Assembly (NCBI GenBank): GCA_011390515.1
Contig: JAABSJ010000007.1
Span: 1 to 59,986, forward strand
Origin: Oscillatoria sp.
GTDB taxonomy: Bacteria > Cyanobacteriota > Cyanobacteriia > Cyanobacteriales > Laspinemataceae
DNA: 59,986 nucleotides
Direction of reading: 5' to 3'
Both the position numbers and the translations under genes were made by a program. The notes below the pieces were generated by a model that saw nothing but the letters and a program-made list of their open reading frames with translations, was not told where the DNA came from and ran no database searches. Positions 26,938-36,207 of the stretch are shown piece after piece. Numbering within the stretch: the first letter of the stretch is position 1; every line of letters begins with the position of its first letter.

Positions 26938-29124
26938 ATGGTTCAATCCTTTACAACGACATCCTCAACGACTCCTAGCAGTCAAAAAGTTTCTAAAGTC
27001 GAAGGCATCAAAGAACGCAGCAACTATTTGCGCGAACCGCTTGCCACCGAGCTTTTAGAAGATACGACTCATTTTTCCCATGATGCCTATCAGATTCTGA
27101 AATTTCACGGTTCATATCAGCAAGATAACCGGGAAAATCGGGTCAAAGGGCAGGAAAAAGACTACCAAATGATGCTCCGGACGCGATCGCCCGGGGGATT
27201 CATTCCACCGCAGCTGTATCTGACCTTAGAACGGCTGTCGGAAGAATATGGCAATCACACCCTGCGAGTCACCAACCGTCAAGGTTTCCAAATGCATGGA
27301 ATCTTGAAGAAAAACTTGAAGACGGCGATCCAGGAAATTGTCCACAACATGGGCTCTACCTTGGGCGCTTGCGGAGACATTAACCGCAACGTCATGGCCC
27401 CCCCAGCGCCATTTACGAACCGTTTCGATTACGATTGCGTTCGTAGATATGCCAACAATATCGCCGATTTACTGACCCCCCAGAGTGGGGCCTATTACGA
27501 GATTTGGCTGGATGGGGAAAAAGCCATCAGTGGGGAAGAACATCCCCAGGTGAAAGAAGCGCGCCAGCGCAATGGCAATGGGACCATCTTCCCCGATTCC
27601 CCGGATCCGATTTATGGATCCCAGTTTCTCCCGCGCAAATTCAAAATTGCCGTCACGGTCCCTGGGGACAATTCCGTTGATATTTATTCCCAAGACCTGG
27701 GCCTGATCGTGATTCTCGATGATGCGGGCCAACTGGCAGGATTTAACGTCCTTGCTGGCGGTGGATTGGGGCGCACCCATAACAAAGAGGAAACCTTCCC
27801 CCGTCTAGCCGACCCCATCGGGTTTGTTAGAAAAGACGACATTTACGATGCGGTTAAGGCGATTGTCGCGACCCAACGCGATTATGGCAATCGCGTCGAA
27901 CGCCGTCTTTCCCGGATGAAATACCTGATCGCGGACTGGGGGGTCGAAAAATTCCGGGAAACCGTCGAAGGCTATTTAGGGAAACAATTTGAACCCTTTA
28001 GACCCTTACCGGAGTTTAAATACCACGACTTCCTCGGTTGGCACGATCAGGGCGATGGCAAGCTGTTCTACGGAATTTCCGTGGAAAATGGTCGGATTCA
28101 CGATCGCGGTTCGTTGCAGCTTAAGACAGCTTTGCGGCGAATTGTGGAGGGATTCAACCTACCGATGCTACTGACCCCACATCAAAATGTGCTACTGTAC
28201 GATATTGCACCGGCACAACAACGGGAAATCGAGCAAATTCTGCAAGAATGCGGGATTAAACGGGAAACCGAAATCGACCCGTTGGTTCGCTATTCAATGG
28301 CTTGCCCTGCTTTGCCGACTTGCGGTTTAGCGATCGCGGAAGCAGAACGCGGGATCCCTGGGGTCCTCGCTCGCATTCGCGCCCTGTTAAATCACGTCGG
28401 CTTACCCGAAGAACACTTCGTGGTCCGAATGACGGGTTGCCCGAATGGTTGTGCTCGTCCCTACTTAGCTGAACTCGGCTTTGTAGGCAGATCTCCGGGT
28501 GCGTATCAACTCTGGTTAGGTGGGAATCCCCATCAAACTAGGTTGGCTGAAACTTACATTGATAGTTTAGCGATCGAAAATTTGGAAGCTACCCTAGAAC
28601 CCTTGTTTGTGTATTTCAAACAAGAACAGCTTCATCGGGTTGAACCTGAGAGCTTTGGTGATTTTTGCCATCGGGTCGGGTTTGAAGCCCTGCGTCGCTT
28701 TGCTGCTACATATTCTGCTAATCCAAACGCTTCAATTCAAGAAATGGTTAATCAATTCTCTTCTCCAGTTAATTCTGAAAATGTCACGACTTCGGGTGCC
28801 GAACCCATTGCTGCCTCTACCAGTTCCGAATCGTCGGTGCCGGTAACCTCCGCAAGCGATTCTCCCACGGGTGCGACTCCTCCTGCTGCGGATTCCGGTG
28901 TCCCTCCCACTCCTCCGACTCCCCCGAGTGACGGTGGCGGTGGCGGTGATGATAGCGAAGGTGAAGAAGGTGGTTCTTCTCGTCCTCCCCGTCGCCGGAT
29001 TAATGTCAGCAATGAGATTTATCTCCAGCTTAAAACGGAAGCCGAGCGTCAGGGTAAGCCGATGAGTCAATTGGCTGGAGATGCGATCGATGCTTTCTTG
29101 AAAAGCTTGACCGAACAAGCTTGA
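26938..29124 (+). CDS. sir: Ferredoxin-sulfite reductase with C-terminal ribbon-helix-helix-like extension
   Basis: Reduces sulfite to sulfide with electrons from ferredoxin, for cysteine synthesis. Residues 1-620 are a standard cyanobacterial Sir. Substrate and siroheme arginines are in [12 protein letters not shown] and [12 protein letters not shown]. The [4Fe-4S]-siroheme ligands are C456 and C462 (CPALPTC) and C501 and C505 (TGCPNGC). Beyond that is an extra tail of about 105 residues: a Ser/Thr/Pro and Gly/Asp/Glu-rich linker (620-680, with [15 protein letters not shown]), then [20 protein letters not shown] and [16 protein letters not shown]. The strand-helix-turn-helix pattern of this end fits a ribbon-helix-helix module. 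From memory, common cyanobacterial Sir proteins have about 625-635 residues; this has about 728. ATG 26938 is preferred over GTG 26932. Confidence 0.95.
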   Translation: MVQSFTTTSSTTPSSQKVSKVEGIKERSNYLREPLATELLEDTTHFSHDAYQILKFHGSYQQDNRENRVKGQEKDYQMMLRTRSPGGFIPPQLYLTLERLSEEYGNHTLRVTNRQGFQMHGILKKNLKTAIQEIVHNMGSTLGACGDINRNVMAPPAPFTNRFDYDCVRRYANNIADLLTPQSGAYYEIWLDGEKAISGEEHPQVKEARQRNGNGTIFPDSPDPIYGSQFLPRKFKIAVTVPGDNSVDIYSQDLGLIVILDDAGQLAGFNVLAGGGLGRTHNKEETFPRLADPIGFVRKDDIYDAVKAIVATQRDYGNRVERRLSRMKYLIADWGVEKFRETVEGYLGKQFEPFRPLPEFKYHDFLGWHDQGDGKLFYGISVENGRIHDRGSLQLKTALRRIVEGFNLPMLLTPHQNVLLYDIAPAQQREIEQILQECGIKRETEIDPLVRYSMACPALPTCGLAIAEAERGIPGVLARIRALLNHVGLPEEHFVVRMTGCPNGCARPYLAELGFVGRSPGAYQLWLGGNPHQTRLAETYIDSLAIENLEATLEPLFVYFKQEQLHRVEPESFGDFCHRVGFEALRRFAATYSANPNASIQEMVNQFSSPVNSENVTTSGAEPIAASTSSESSVPVTSASDSPTGATPPAADSGVPPTPPTPPSDGGGGGDDSEGEEGGSSRPPRRRINVSNEIYLQLKTEAERQGKPMSQLAGDAIDAFLKSLTEQA

Positions 29125-29274
29125 ACCTCTCGTTAACTGTCTCGGTTTAATCTACCTAGAGAGGAAGAAGAATCTGTCAGGAGTTTGATAAATTAAGGAA
29201 TAATCATAACGAGCGTGATGGCTTTGGTGATGACGACTCGGGTTCCTAATTGAAATTCCTGGCAGGTTTTAACG

Positions 29275-30393
29275 GTGAGCTTTAAGTTCAAACGACTGGG
29301 ACTCTTAGGGTATTTGCGAACCATTCGGTTATTTAAAACCTGGTGGCACAGTAATAGCGGCCAATGGAAATGGCTGGCGGAAAAACCAATCTCGATGGAA
29401 GGGTTGAACCGGCAAGTCTGGCGCTCCTCGGTCCCCTCCCAAAGCTTTTATATTTTGCTGGGGTTGTCCGCCATCATTTCTACCCTAGGACTACTGGCTA
29501 ATAGTGCTGCTACGATTATTGGAGCGATGATTATCGCTCCTTTAATGGGTCCGATTCTGGGTCTCGCTTATGGGATGGTGATGGGGAATCGCCGCTTGTT
29601 AAAGCGATCGGCTTTAACCCTGGGAAGTGGAGTATTTTTAACGATTTTCACCTCGTTTATCATCTGTAACCTGATTGGCTTACGAGTGGTTCAAGGGGAA
29701 ATTATGGCCCGATCGCAGCCGACGTTACTGGATCTGGGGGTAGCCTTAGGTGCCGGTACTGCAGGAGCTTTTGCCAAATCTCGCCGCCATGTTGCTGATG
29801 CCTTACCCGGAGTGGCGATCGCGGTGGCCTTAGTTCCTCCCTTAAGTGTCATCGGTATCGGAATTGCTTTAGCCTCTCATGAAATTTTCATCGGCAGTTC
29901 TTTACTGTTTTTAACCAACTTAATCGGAATTATTTTTAGTGGCGGCCTAGTTTTTATTACCCAAGAATACGGCTCCATAAAACGGGCAAAAGAAGGCTTT
30001 CTTATCTCTTTAGTTGCCTTAACTATTTTAGGTATTCCTTTGGGATTTTCCCTCAATAACTTAGTCTTACGAGATAATGTCCGTCGCAGTATTATCTCCT
30101 TAATTAGGCAACAAACCCTGACCTTTTCTGACACCGATATCCGCCAGGTACAGGTTCAACCTCAAGGAGAGGGACTGATTGTCAACCTAGAAGTTGCCGC
30201 AGCAGCCAACTCCATTTCAGAAAACCAAGTTAGGCTCGTTCGCGATTTTTTAGAAGACAAGCTGCAAAAACCTATCTCGTTAAATGTTCAAGTGATTCCT
30301 CTGACCCAATTTACCGCTCCCTCTGACGCTATAGACCCGAATTTAGAGCCAGACGAGGGAGAAACTTTTATCCATCAAGAACCCGAGAATTAA
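29275..30393 (+). CDS. DUF389 (TIGR00341-type) membrane protein
   Basis: 372 residues. Residues about 45-250 hold the DUF389 core of six or so hydrophobic helices, with SQSFYILLGLSAIISTLGLL, SAATIIGAMIIAPLMGPILG and DLGVALGAGTAGAFAKSRR followed by PGVAIAVALVPPLSVIGIG. The C-terminal 100 residues are soluble. The function of the family is not established. The start is GTG at 29275 (GTGAGCTTTAAG) and 20 bp separate it from rsmE on the same strand, so the two may form an operon. Confidence 0.88.
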   Translation: MSFKFKRLGLLGYLRTIRLFKTWWHSNSGQWKWLAEKPISMEGLNRQVWRSSVPSQSFYILLGLSAIISTLGLLANSAATIIGAMIIAPLMGPILGLAYGMVMGNRRLLKRSALTLGSGVFLTIFTSFIICNLIGLRVVQGEIMARSQPTLLDLGVALGAGTAGAFAKSRRHVADALPGVAIAVALVPPLSVIGIGIALASHEIFIGSSLLFLTNLIGIIFSGGLVFITQEYGSIKRAKEGFLISLVALTILGIPLGFSLNNLVLRDNVRRSIISLIRQQTLTFSDTDIRQVQVQPQGEGLIVNLEVAAAANSISENQVRLVRDFLEDKLQKPISLNVQVIPLTQFTAPSDAIDPNLEPDEGETFIHQEPEN

Positions 30394-30412
30394 ATATAAG
30401 ATAAGGCTTGTT

Positions 30413-31213
30413 GTGAACGCAGCTAAAACCGGGAATTTTCAACAGTTAGGCCAACTGCAACGAGTGGCGATCGCACCAACACAACTTCAACCCGAGGGAA
30501 TTTTCCTCGATCGCCCTCAACAGCATTATCTCAGTCGCGTCTTGCGCTTAAAAGCCGGCGACTGCTTTATTGCTATGGATGGACAAGGACAATGGTGGTT
30601 GGCTCAATTGTCATCCAATCCTGACTTAGCCACCATCTTAGAGTCAATCCCCGTACAAACTGAATTGCCAGTTCCCGTCACCTTAATCTTGGCACTGCCT
30701 AAAAATGGCTGGGATGAAGTCGTCAGGCAAACCACAGAGTTGGGTGTCACCACCCTCATCCCGGTTTTGAGCGATCGCACGGTCCTCAAACCTAGTCCCA
30801 ACAAGCTCGATCGCTGGCGTCGCATTGCGCGAGAAGCGGCAGAACAATCAGAACGCCAAATCCTCCCGACCATTCTGGATCCAGTCACCTTTCGAGACTA
30901 TCTCGCTCTGCCGGAAACACCCCCAAACCGCTATATTTGCGTCACTCGCAGCGAAGCACCCCATTTATTAGCGCAGGTTTTAGCCAATCAACGGTCCCCA
31001 GGGGGATTGCAACCCGGTCCTCTGGAAATTGCGATCGGACCCGAGGGGGGATGGACCCCAGGCGAAGTTGAACAGGCGATCGGCTCTGGATTCCAACCCG
31101 TTTCTCTCGGCAGTCGCATCCTCCGCGCCGTGACAGCACCCGCCGTTGCCTTATCCCTAATTGCGGCAGCTTTAGAAATTAACCCGACCCCAAATCAGAG
31201 CGTTTCATCCTAA
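30413..31213 (+). CDS. rsmE: 16S rRNA (uracil-1498-N3)-methyltransferase
   Basis: 266 residues with a SPOUT (trefoil-knot) fold. The N-terminal PUA-like part has QHYLSRVLRLKAGDCFIAMDGQ. The catalytic domain has LALPKNGWDEVVRQTTELGV, REAAEQSERQILP, and the knot AIGPEGGWTPGEVEQA with LGSRILRAVTAPAVALSLI. All RsmE signatures are present. The start is GTG at 30413. The following 40-bp palindrome probably ends the transcript. Confidence 0.95.
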   Translation: MNAAKTGNFQQLGQLQRVAIAPTQLQPEGIFLDRPQQHYLSRVLRLKAGDCFIAMDGQGQWWLAQLSSNPDLATILESIPVQTELPVPVTLILALPKNGWDEVVRQTTELGVTTLIPVLSDRTVLKPSPNKLDRWRRIAREAAEQSERQILPTILDPVTFRDYLALPETPPNRYICVTRSEAPHLLAQVLANQRSPGGLQPGPLEIAIGPEGGWTPGEVEQAIGSGFQPVSLGSRILRAVTAPAVALSLIAAALEINPTPNQSVSS

Positions 31214-31232
31214 CAGGACTTACCCATAGCAT

Positions 31233-31272
31233 CTAAATGTAGGGTTGATTCGCGAATCAACCCTACATTTAG
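31233..31272. repeat. 40-bp perfect palindrome with ATTCGCGAAT centre
   Basis: 20-bp arms CTAAATGTAGGGTTGATTCG and complement, between convergent rsmE and the next gene. Same family as 25106-25147. A likely bidirectional terminator by position. Confidence 0.9.
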
Positions 31273-31352
31273 GCTGAGTCCTTAAATATTACGTCAGTCC
31301 TGCCTAAAAATTATCAAAAGAGACGCGAAAATCGCATCTCTTTCTGGCACTT

Positions 31353-31769
31353 CTAGCGCGTCGAAGTTTGCATATTCCGAGCCATATCTAGATAAGAAGT
31401 CATATTCGCACCGGGACGACGACGGGGGGTAACCATCACTGGGGTGGCTTCCGGTTTCGGAGCAGGAGCCGCCTCTTTGGGTTTGGCAGGTTCTGAAGAG
31501 GCGATCGCCACCGCAGGCGCAGGAGCAGGCGCGGCAGGCTTCGGTTCCGCCTTTTTCTGAGTTGCCTGAGATTTGCTCACCTTTGCCGGTTCTGGCTTCT
31601 CAGTAGGCTGGGTTTCTACCTTCTGAACTGGAGCCGCTTCCGGTTTAGTCGCCGGAGTAGACCCTTTCGACTCTTCCAGTTCCATGTAGTATCCAGATTT
31701 TTTGGATCCAAATAAGCCCCCGAAAAAGCTGAAAATACCGCCAAATAATTTTTTGATAAAACCGAACAT
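31353..31769 (-). CDS. Amphipathic-helix, Pro/Ala/Lys-rich protein of unknown function
   Basis: 138 residues from the ATG at 31769 (MFGFIKKLFGGIFSFFGGLF), which has a clean ribosome site (TAGGAGTAAGG) at the right distance; the longer frame to 31814 has none. The N-terminal 22 residues form a Phe/Gly/Lys amphipathic segment that could lie on a membrane, followed by KKSGYYMELEE. The middle (about 35-110) is a low-complexity Pro/Ala/Glu/Lys linker. The end, GANMTSYLDMARNMQ, looks like a short conserved peptide. No family name is known to me. The build of membrane anchor, flexible linker and terminal motif suggests a scaffold or tether. Confidence 0.75.
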   Translation of the reverse strand: MFGFIKKLFGGIFSFFGGLFGSKKSGYYMELEESKGSTPATKPEAAPVQKVETQPTEKPEPAKVSKSQATQKKAEPKPAAPAPAPAVAIASSEPAKPKEAAPAPKPEATPVMVTPRRRPGANMTSYLDMARNMQTSTR

Positions 31770-32643
31770 GATCCTTACTCCTAAAATGTTTACTCTCAAT
31801 TGGCAAGGGTTCAAGGCTTAACAGCATATTGCCGCCTCGGTCAACGGATCCGGACAAGCAGTTTCTGTTCCAGGCCCCCCAAAAACTGAAAACTATTTCG
31901 TTTAATTATGAAGTTCTGATAAGCCAACTTTGACTTTTTAGTTAAAAATCTTAATAAAAATTTACAACTTCGCCTGAAATGGCCAGTTTCCCTGAAAACT
32001 GCTTTACAGAACTACAACTATTTTCAGAATTGAGGATGGGGGAGATGGGGAGGATGGGGAGGATGGAGGAGATGTTCGTAGTAACGACTTCAGTCGTTCT
32101 CTTTCTTCGTTCGTAGTAACGACTTCAGTCGTTCTCTTTCTTCGTTCGTAGTAACGACTTCAGTCGTTCTCTTTCTTCGTTCGTAGTAACGACTTCAGTC
32201 GTTTCCGGCTAAAGCCGTGATAAGCACCATGAGCGACTTAAGGGAACTCCAAAAAATAAAATCTTCGAGCAGAGATCCCCCCAACCCCCCTTAAGAAGGG
32301 GGGCTTTTCCGATTCTGCAAAACTTCTAATGCCCCACTTTATTTATGGAAATCCCTAAGCGCCTAGGAAGGAACTGGAGGATCCATCTATGGGTGCGTGA
32401 CGAAAGCTGACGCTTTCGTCACGAGGTAACGACTGAAGTCGTTACTACAAACTTTTGCTGTGCAACGTTCCGACTGAAGCACTATGAGCGACTTAAGCGC
32501 CTAGGAAGGAACTGGAGGATCCGGAGAGGGGTGCGTGACGAAAGCTGAAGCCAAGTAACGAGGTAACGACTGAAGTCGTTACTACGAACATTTTTCCATG
32601 CCGGTTCGTTTACAATAACTAATGACCTAAAACCCAGAAAATT
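31770..32643. other. Repeat-filled intergenic region
   Basis: The 870 bp between two divergent genes hold: an AT-rich promoter zone (31860-32030); a GGGGAGGATG minisatellite (32033-32071); four 35-bp units (32074-32204, listed); a CCCCCCAACCCCCCTTAAGAAGGGGGGC hairpin at 32271-32302; and two copies, offset by 138 bp, of a block beginning TAAGCGCCTAGGAAGGAACT (32356 and 32494) that ends in GTAACGACTGAAGTCGTTAC. No gene seen. Confidence 0.7.
32074..32204. repeat. 35-bp tandem repeat with AACGACTTCAGTCGTT core
   Basis: Almost four units of GTTCGTAGTAACGACTTCAG then TCGTTCTCTTTCTTC, with exact period 35. The core is a palindrome. Reverse-orientation copies occur at 32430-32458, 32560-32588 and in the array at 48281-48384. 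Confidence 0.9.
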
Positions 32644-33267
32644 ATGAATAAAAACAATCCAAAAAACCCCGTAATGTTAGTTCATGGCATTTGGGACACC
32701 CGTGATATTTTCAATAAAATTTCTCCAGCTTTAACCCAACTCGGATGGTCCGTTTATAGCTTAAATTTAATTCCCAATGATAGCTCGATTGGATTAGACC
32801 ATTTAGCGGAACAACTGAGGGATTTTATTGAACAAACATTAGGAGGCGATCGCCCCTTTGATTTAATCGGATTCAGTATGGGGGGAATTGTCAGCCGGTA
32901 CTATCTCCAGCGACTCGGTGGCATTGAGCGGGTGCAGCGATTTATTTCCATCTCTGCACCGAATCAAGGGACAATAACCGCTTACGCATTACCTCTACCG
33001 GGATGTTTCCAAATGCGTCCGAAAAGCCCGTTTTTGGAAGATTTGAATCGCGATGCAATGGAGATGCTGGGACGGGTGAATTTCACCTCAATTTGGACCC
33101 CTTATGATAGTATGATTATCCCGGCCAAAAGCTCGCAAATGCCCGTAGGGAAGGAAGTGATTTTGCCGGTTTTAGTTCATCGATGGATGGTGAGCGATCG
33201 CCGCTGTTTGCAGGTAATAGCCGACACCCTATCCGAACCTCTCCGTGTTAACACTGAAGTCTCCTAA
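32644..33267 (+). CDS. Alpha/beta hydrolase, lipase-like
   Basis: 207 residues. PVMLVHGIWDTRDIF holds the oxyanion-hole His-Gly; the nucleophile elbow is LIGFSMGGIVSRYYLQ with catalytic Ser. Candidates for the acid and base are the Asp in SIWTPYDSMIIP and the His in VLVHRWMVSD. FISISAPNQGT follows the elbow as in triacylglycerol-lipase-like enzymes. There is no signal peptide, so it acts in the cytosol or from an unusual site. The ester substrate is unknown. Confidence 0.88.
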   Translation: MNKNNPKNPVMLVHGIWDTRDIFNKISPALTQLGWSVYSLNLIPNDSSIGLDHLAEQLRDFIEQTLGGDRPFDLIGFSMGGIVSRYYLQRLGGIERVQRFISISAPNQGTITAYALPLPGCFQMRPKSPFLEDLNRDAMEMLGRVNFTSIWTPYDSMIIPAKSSQMPVGKEVILPVLVHRWMVSDRRCLQVIADTLSEPLRVNTEVS

Positions 33268-33690
33268 GCAAGCCTTGAGACTGGCTCTATCTTGGAATCA
33301 CTCAGAATGTCTGGAAAGAGAATTTTCATTAAGAATTATGACAAATTGGGTTGAGTTTGCCCTAACCTAGTTTATGATTAGCCTAGAGCATTAGTATAGG
33401 CGTCAATAGACAGGACCAAAAATCGGGTTTCTGTCCCTCTATTCTGGCTAATGATTTCAAGAAACCCGGTTTATCTCACCGTTTTGGAACGGGGTTTTTA
33501 GGAGATAAAGACCGGATGAAATTAATCCACCTGTTAGCGGGAATAGACCCTTGATTTTGGGGACCAAGCCGCTTGATATTCTGTCAATCGACCCGGTTAT
33601 TTTCCCCAGCAAAGAACTGACGCCTTACCCTCTGATTACACCAGAACTATCCCTATTTTTGAAAACAGGATAATCAGTTGAGGCGGCGCT
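33268..33690. other. Intergenic region with a diverged AGAAACCGGGTTT repeat
   Basis: The only recognisable element is the imperfect hairpin at 33411-33472 (AAAAATCGGGTTTCTGTCCC with AAGAAACCCGGTTTA), a relative of the pair at 22701-22891. The promoter of the SH3-domain gene must lie after it. No gene seen. Confidence 0.6.
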
Positions 33691-34167
33691 ATGATCAGGA
33701 GAACAATAGTTTTAGCAACGTTGCTGACCCTAGGCTTTTCAGCAACACCCACTCTGGCTCAATCCGTAACCTGTGCGCGGGTTCGGGACCCGGATGGCTG
33801 GGTAAACGTGCGAGATTTGTCCAGTGGACAAGTGGTCGGACGATTGAATAATAACACTCATTTGGCCTATCGATCGGTGACTTCTGATGGGTTTGCGATT
33901 TTAGTTTCTGCGCTGAACCGAGGCGTTCACCAGAGTCGTTTGGAAACGGTCCCCAATCGGTACTGTAACGTTTTCTGGACTGTTCAAGACCCCGATGGGT
34001 GGTCAAATCTTCGGAGATCTCCTGGGGGAGATATTATTGGCCGGGTTACCAGTGGAGGGCGAGTTTTGAGAATTGGAGGAGGAGAAGATTGGGCGCAGGT
34101 GATTACCTCCGATGGGACTTTTGGTTATATCCACAATTCGCGCTTACAGGGAATGAGTACCTGGTAA
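33691..34167 (+). CDS. Secreted SH3-domain (SH3b) protein
   Basis: 158 residues. Signal peptide MIRRTIVLATLLTLGFSATP with likely cleavage after TLAQ. Two bacterial SH3 repeats follow: RVRDPDGWVNVRDLSSGQVV (about 27-85) and VQDPDGWSNLRRSPGGDII (about 95-158), each with the conserved D-G-x-x-N-x-R pattern. Four Cys-free beta-barrels of this type bind cell wall or act as spacers; no catalytic domain is attached. Two terminators follow the gene. Confidence 0.85.
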   Translation: MIRRTIVLATLLTLGFSATPTLAQSVTCARVRDPDGWVNVRDLSSGQVVGRLNNNTHLAYRSVTSDGFAILVSALNRGVHQSRLETVPNRYCNVFWTVQDPDGWSNLRRSPGGDIIGRVTSGGRVLRIGGGEDWAQVITSDGTFGYIHNSRLQGMSTW

Positions 34168-34183
34168 GCGGATAGAGCGGGTG

Positions 34184-34212
34184 AAGGCGATCGCCAATCT
34201 GACCGCCTTTTT
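34184..34212 (+). terminator. Intrinsic terminator of the SH3-domain gene
   Basis: AAGGCG pairs with CGCCTT around a 14-nt loop and is followed by TTT at 34210-34212. It begins 17 bp after the stop codon. Confidence 0.6.
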
Positions 34213-34233
34213 ATGCCAATTTTACAAGGGAGC

Positions 34234-34264
34234 AAAAGGACAAGGTAATGTCTTGTCCTTTTTT
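34234..34264 (+). terminator. Strong intrinsic terminator
   Basis: AAAAGGACAAG (34234-34244) pairs with CTTGTCCTTTT (34252-34262) around a 7-nt loop, running into a T-tract. It cleanly separates the SH3-domain gene from the AT-rich island that follows. Confidence 0.8.
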
Positions 34265-34920
34265 AGACCTCTTGCCAAATAATTTTATGCGGCTCTTCAG
34301 CGTTAGCGGTGATAAGTTTTTGTAATATAAATCTCTAATGTTTGCTGGGGCGCGTTTTTAGGGGTTGCAGTCCGCTTGGGTCTTGCATTTGACCTATTGG
34401 AATCTTGCAATCTGAACGCATTGTCTGGTAGAGTTTTTAGATTAAACATAAGCGCATCTTATTACTCAAGTCCCTAAAGAGCCAAAAGTTATTCGCGTTC
34501 ATGGGTTTTATCTACGCGGCCAACGGCTCTCCCAGTGGTTCATGTTACAGTTTCTCCCCAGTCTCCCTTGCCTATGAGCGCCAAAACGTCTTCAGGACTT
34601 GATTCCCTATCTGTAAAAGCCGTGACCAGATTCCATTTTTTCGTGAACTGCTGACCCTAAAGTAGTTGCTCCTTGTATGAATCCTTCTAGCTCTTCAAGA
34701 TATTGTTTTAAGCCAATCTGGACAAAACGAGGGGATTGTTGTACAGTATTGATTATTGGTTTTCAATTGTTGTTCAGGTTGTTTTTTTTGTTCAAAAAAT
34801 CTTATGCTCTATAGAGAGTCTTCTTGACAATAGATGTTTTGAATTTTTTATTACCGATTGTCAACCTACAGCGATTGAGCGGTTACGACCAATATTATTA
34901 AAGGCAGTACAGTTTTTTAT
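34265..34920. other. AT-rich left flank of the methylase island
   Basis: No clear gene. A frame open from 34452 to 34577 on the plus strand reads AHLITQVPKEPKVIRVHGFY then LRGQRLSQWFM; it looks coding but has no start codon, so it may be a gene scrap. The ORF at 34736-34924 overlaps the methylase start and has no domain. Promoter sequences for the cassette should be here. Confidence 0.5.
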
Positions 34921-36138
34921 ATGATTCAAGAAGTTAGGCCAGTAAGTAAAAATATAAAATTACCTACTGTACTTGATATTTTTTGCGGGGCAGGTGGAAT
35001 GACTCTAGGCTTTCAGAAGGCTGGCTGTGAAATATTAGGGGGAATTGATAAAAATCCTCATGCCATAAGAACTCATCATAAAAATTTTCCGGACTGTAAA
35101 GTGAAGTGTGATGCTGGGCCTATCGAATCTATTACTGATTTGAGTCAGTTGGGGTTTGCGCCAGGAGAAATTGATATTTTAATAGGAGGGCCACCCTGTC
35201 AAGTTTTTTCAGTAGTAGGAATTGGCAAAATGAAGTCATTAGGCAAAAATATTGAAACGGACACCCGCAATTTTTTGTACAAAGAGTTCATCCGATTTCT
35301 TGAATATTATAAGCCCATATTTTTTGTAATAGAAAATGTAAATCATCTTCTTAATCACTGGATATTTCCTACTTTAATAAGTGATTTAGAAAATGGCTTG
35401 GATATAAAAAATACTGATTATCCAGGGTATGATATTAGCTATAAAATTTTAACTGCTTCTGATTACGGGGTTCCTCAAGTTCGTAAACGTTTATTCATTG
35501 TAGGCAGACGAAAAGATAAAAATTTGGCTTTTGATTTTCCTGAGCCAAATACAGTTATACCTATCTCAGTAGGCGAAGCCATTGGAGATTTACCAGAATT
35601 GGAGCCTCTGTGTTTACCTTTGAAAAGGAAAAGCACGGGACCCAAGCAAAATGACTCTCCTAAATCTTACAAATCTGCGCCTCTGTCTGAGTATCAGAAA
35701 CTCATGAGAAGTGATTTGGAAAAGACGGTAATGAATCATTTTTGTCGATCGCATAATGATAAAGATTTACATATATTTAGGATCATGCCGCAAGGGGGAA
35801 AATATAAAAATATCCCTGATGAATTAAAACGTTACAGCGATCAGATTTTTGAAGATAAGTACAAACGCTTGCACTGGGATCAGCCCTCATGGACCCTAAC
35901 GGCACATATGCAAAAAGATTGTTTGGCCTATATCCATCCAAAACAAACCCGAAGTATTTCTGTAAGAGAGGCTGCTAGACTTCAAAGCTTCCCAGATCAT
36001 TTTGTATTTGATGCCCCTATGACGAGAATGTTTGAGCTAGTGGGAAATTCTGTACCACCTCTTTTAGCTGAAGCGATCGCCAGACCAATTGTAAAACAAG
36101 TACAAGCCTACTACGAGGCTCAGTCCGAAAGGGGTTAG
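34921..36138 (+). CDS. DNA (cytosine-5-)-methyltransferase
   Basis: 405 residues, complete C5-MTase. Motif I is VLDIFCGAGGMTLGF (SAM binding). Motif IV is IGGPPCQVFSVVG with catalytic Cys93. Motif VI is FFVIENVNH and motif VIII is QVRKRLFIVGRR. A target-recognition segment lies at about 225-330. Motif IX is RSISVREAARLQSFPD and motif X is LVGNSVPPLLAEAIA. It presumably protects host DNA against the nuclease of this cassette. The target sequence cannot be inferred. No good ribosome site precedes the ATG. Base composition is AT-richer than the neighbours. It is followed 69 bp later by the Z1 gene on the same strand, so it is likely co-transcribed. Confidence 0.93.
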   Translation: MIQEVRPVSKNIKLPTVLDIFCGAGGMTLGFQKAGCEILGGIDKNPHAIRTHHKNFPDCKVKCDAGPIESITDLSQLGFAPGEIDILIGGPPCQVFSVVGIGKMKSLGKNIETDTRNFLYKEFIRFLEYYKPIFFVIENVNHLLNHWIFPTLISDLENGLDIKNTDYPGYDISYKILTASDYGVPQVRKRLFIVGRRKDKNLAFDFPEPNTVIPISVGEAIGDLPELEPLCLPLKRKSTGPKQNDSPKSYKSAPLSEYQKLMRSDLEKTVMNHFCRSHNDKDLHIFRIMPQGGKYKNIPDELKRYSDQIFEDKYKRLHWDQPSWTLTAHMQKDCLAYIHPKQTRSISVREAARLQSFPDHFVFDAPMTRMFELVGNSVPPLLAEAIARPIVKQVQAYYEAQSERG

Positions 36139-36207
36139 TTAATCTGACTCTAGGTAGACCTCAAGTGCATTTCACAACTAAGAAGCAGAGAAAGGAGAAT
36201 ATCTAAA

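Noticed and set aside
28732-29118. 128-codon minus-strand ORF over the sulfite reductase tail
   Set aside because: It is antisense to the low-complexity linker; Arg/Gly/Thr-rich composition mirrors the sense repeat, with no domain.
34736-34924. 62-codon ORF just before the methyltransferase
   Set aside because: It overlaps the methyltransferase start, has no domain, and has the composition of AT-rich non-coding DNA.
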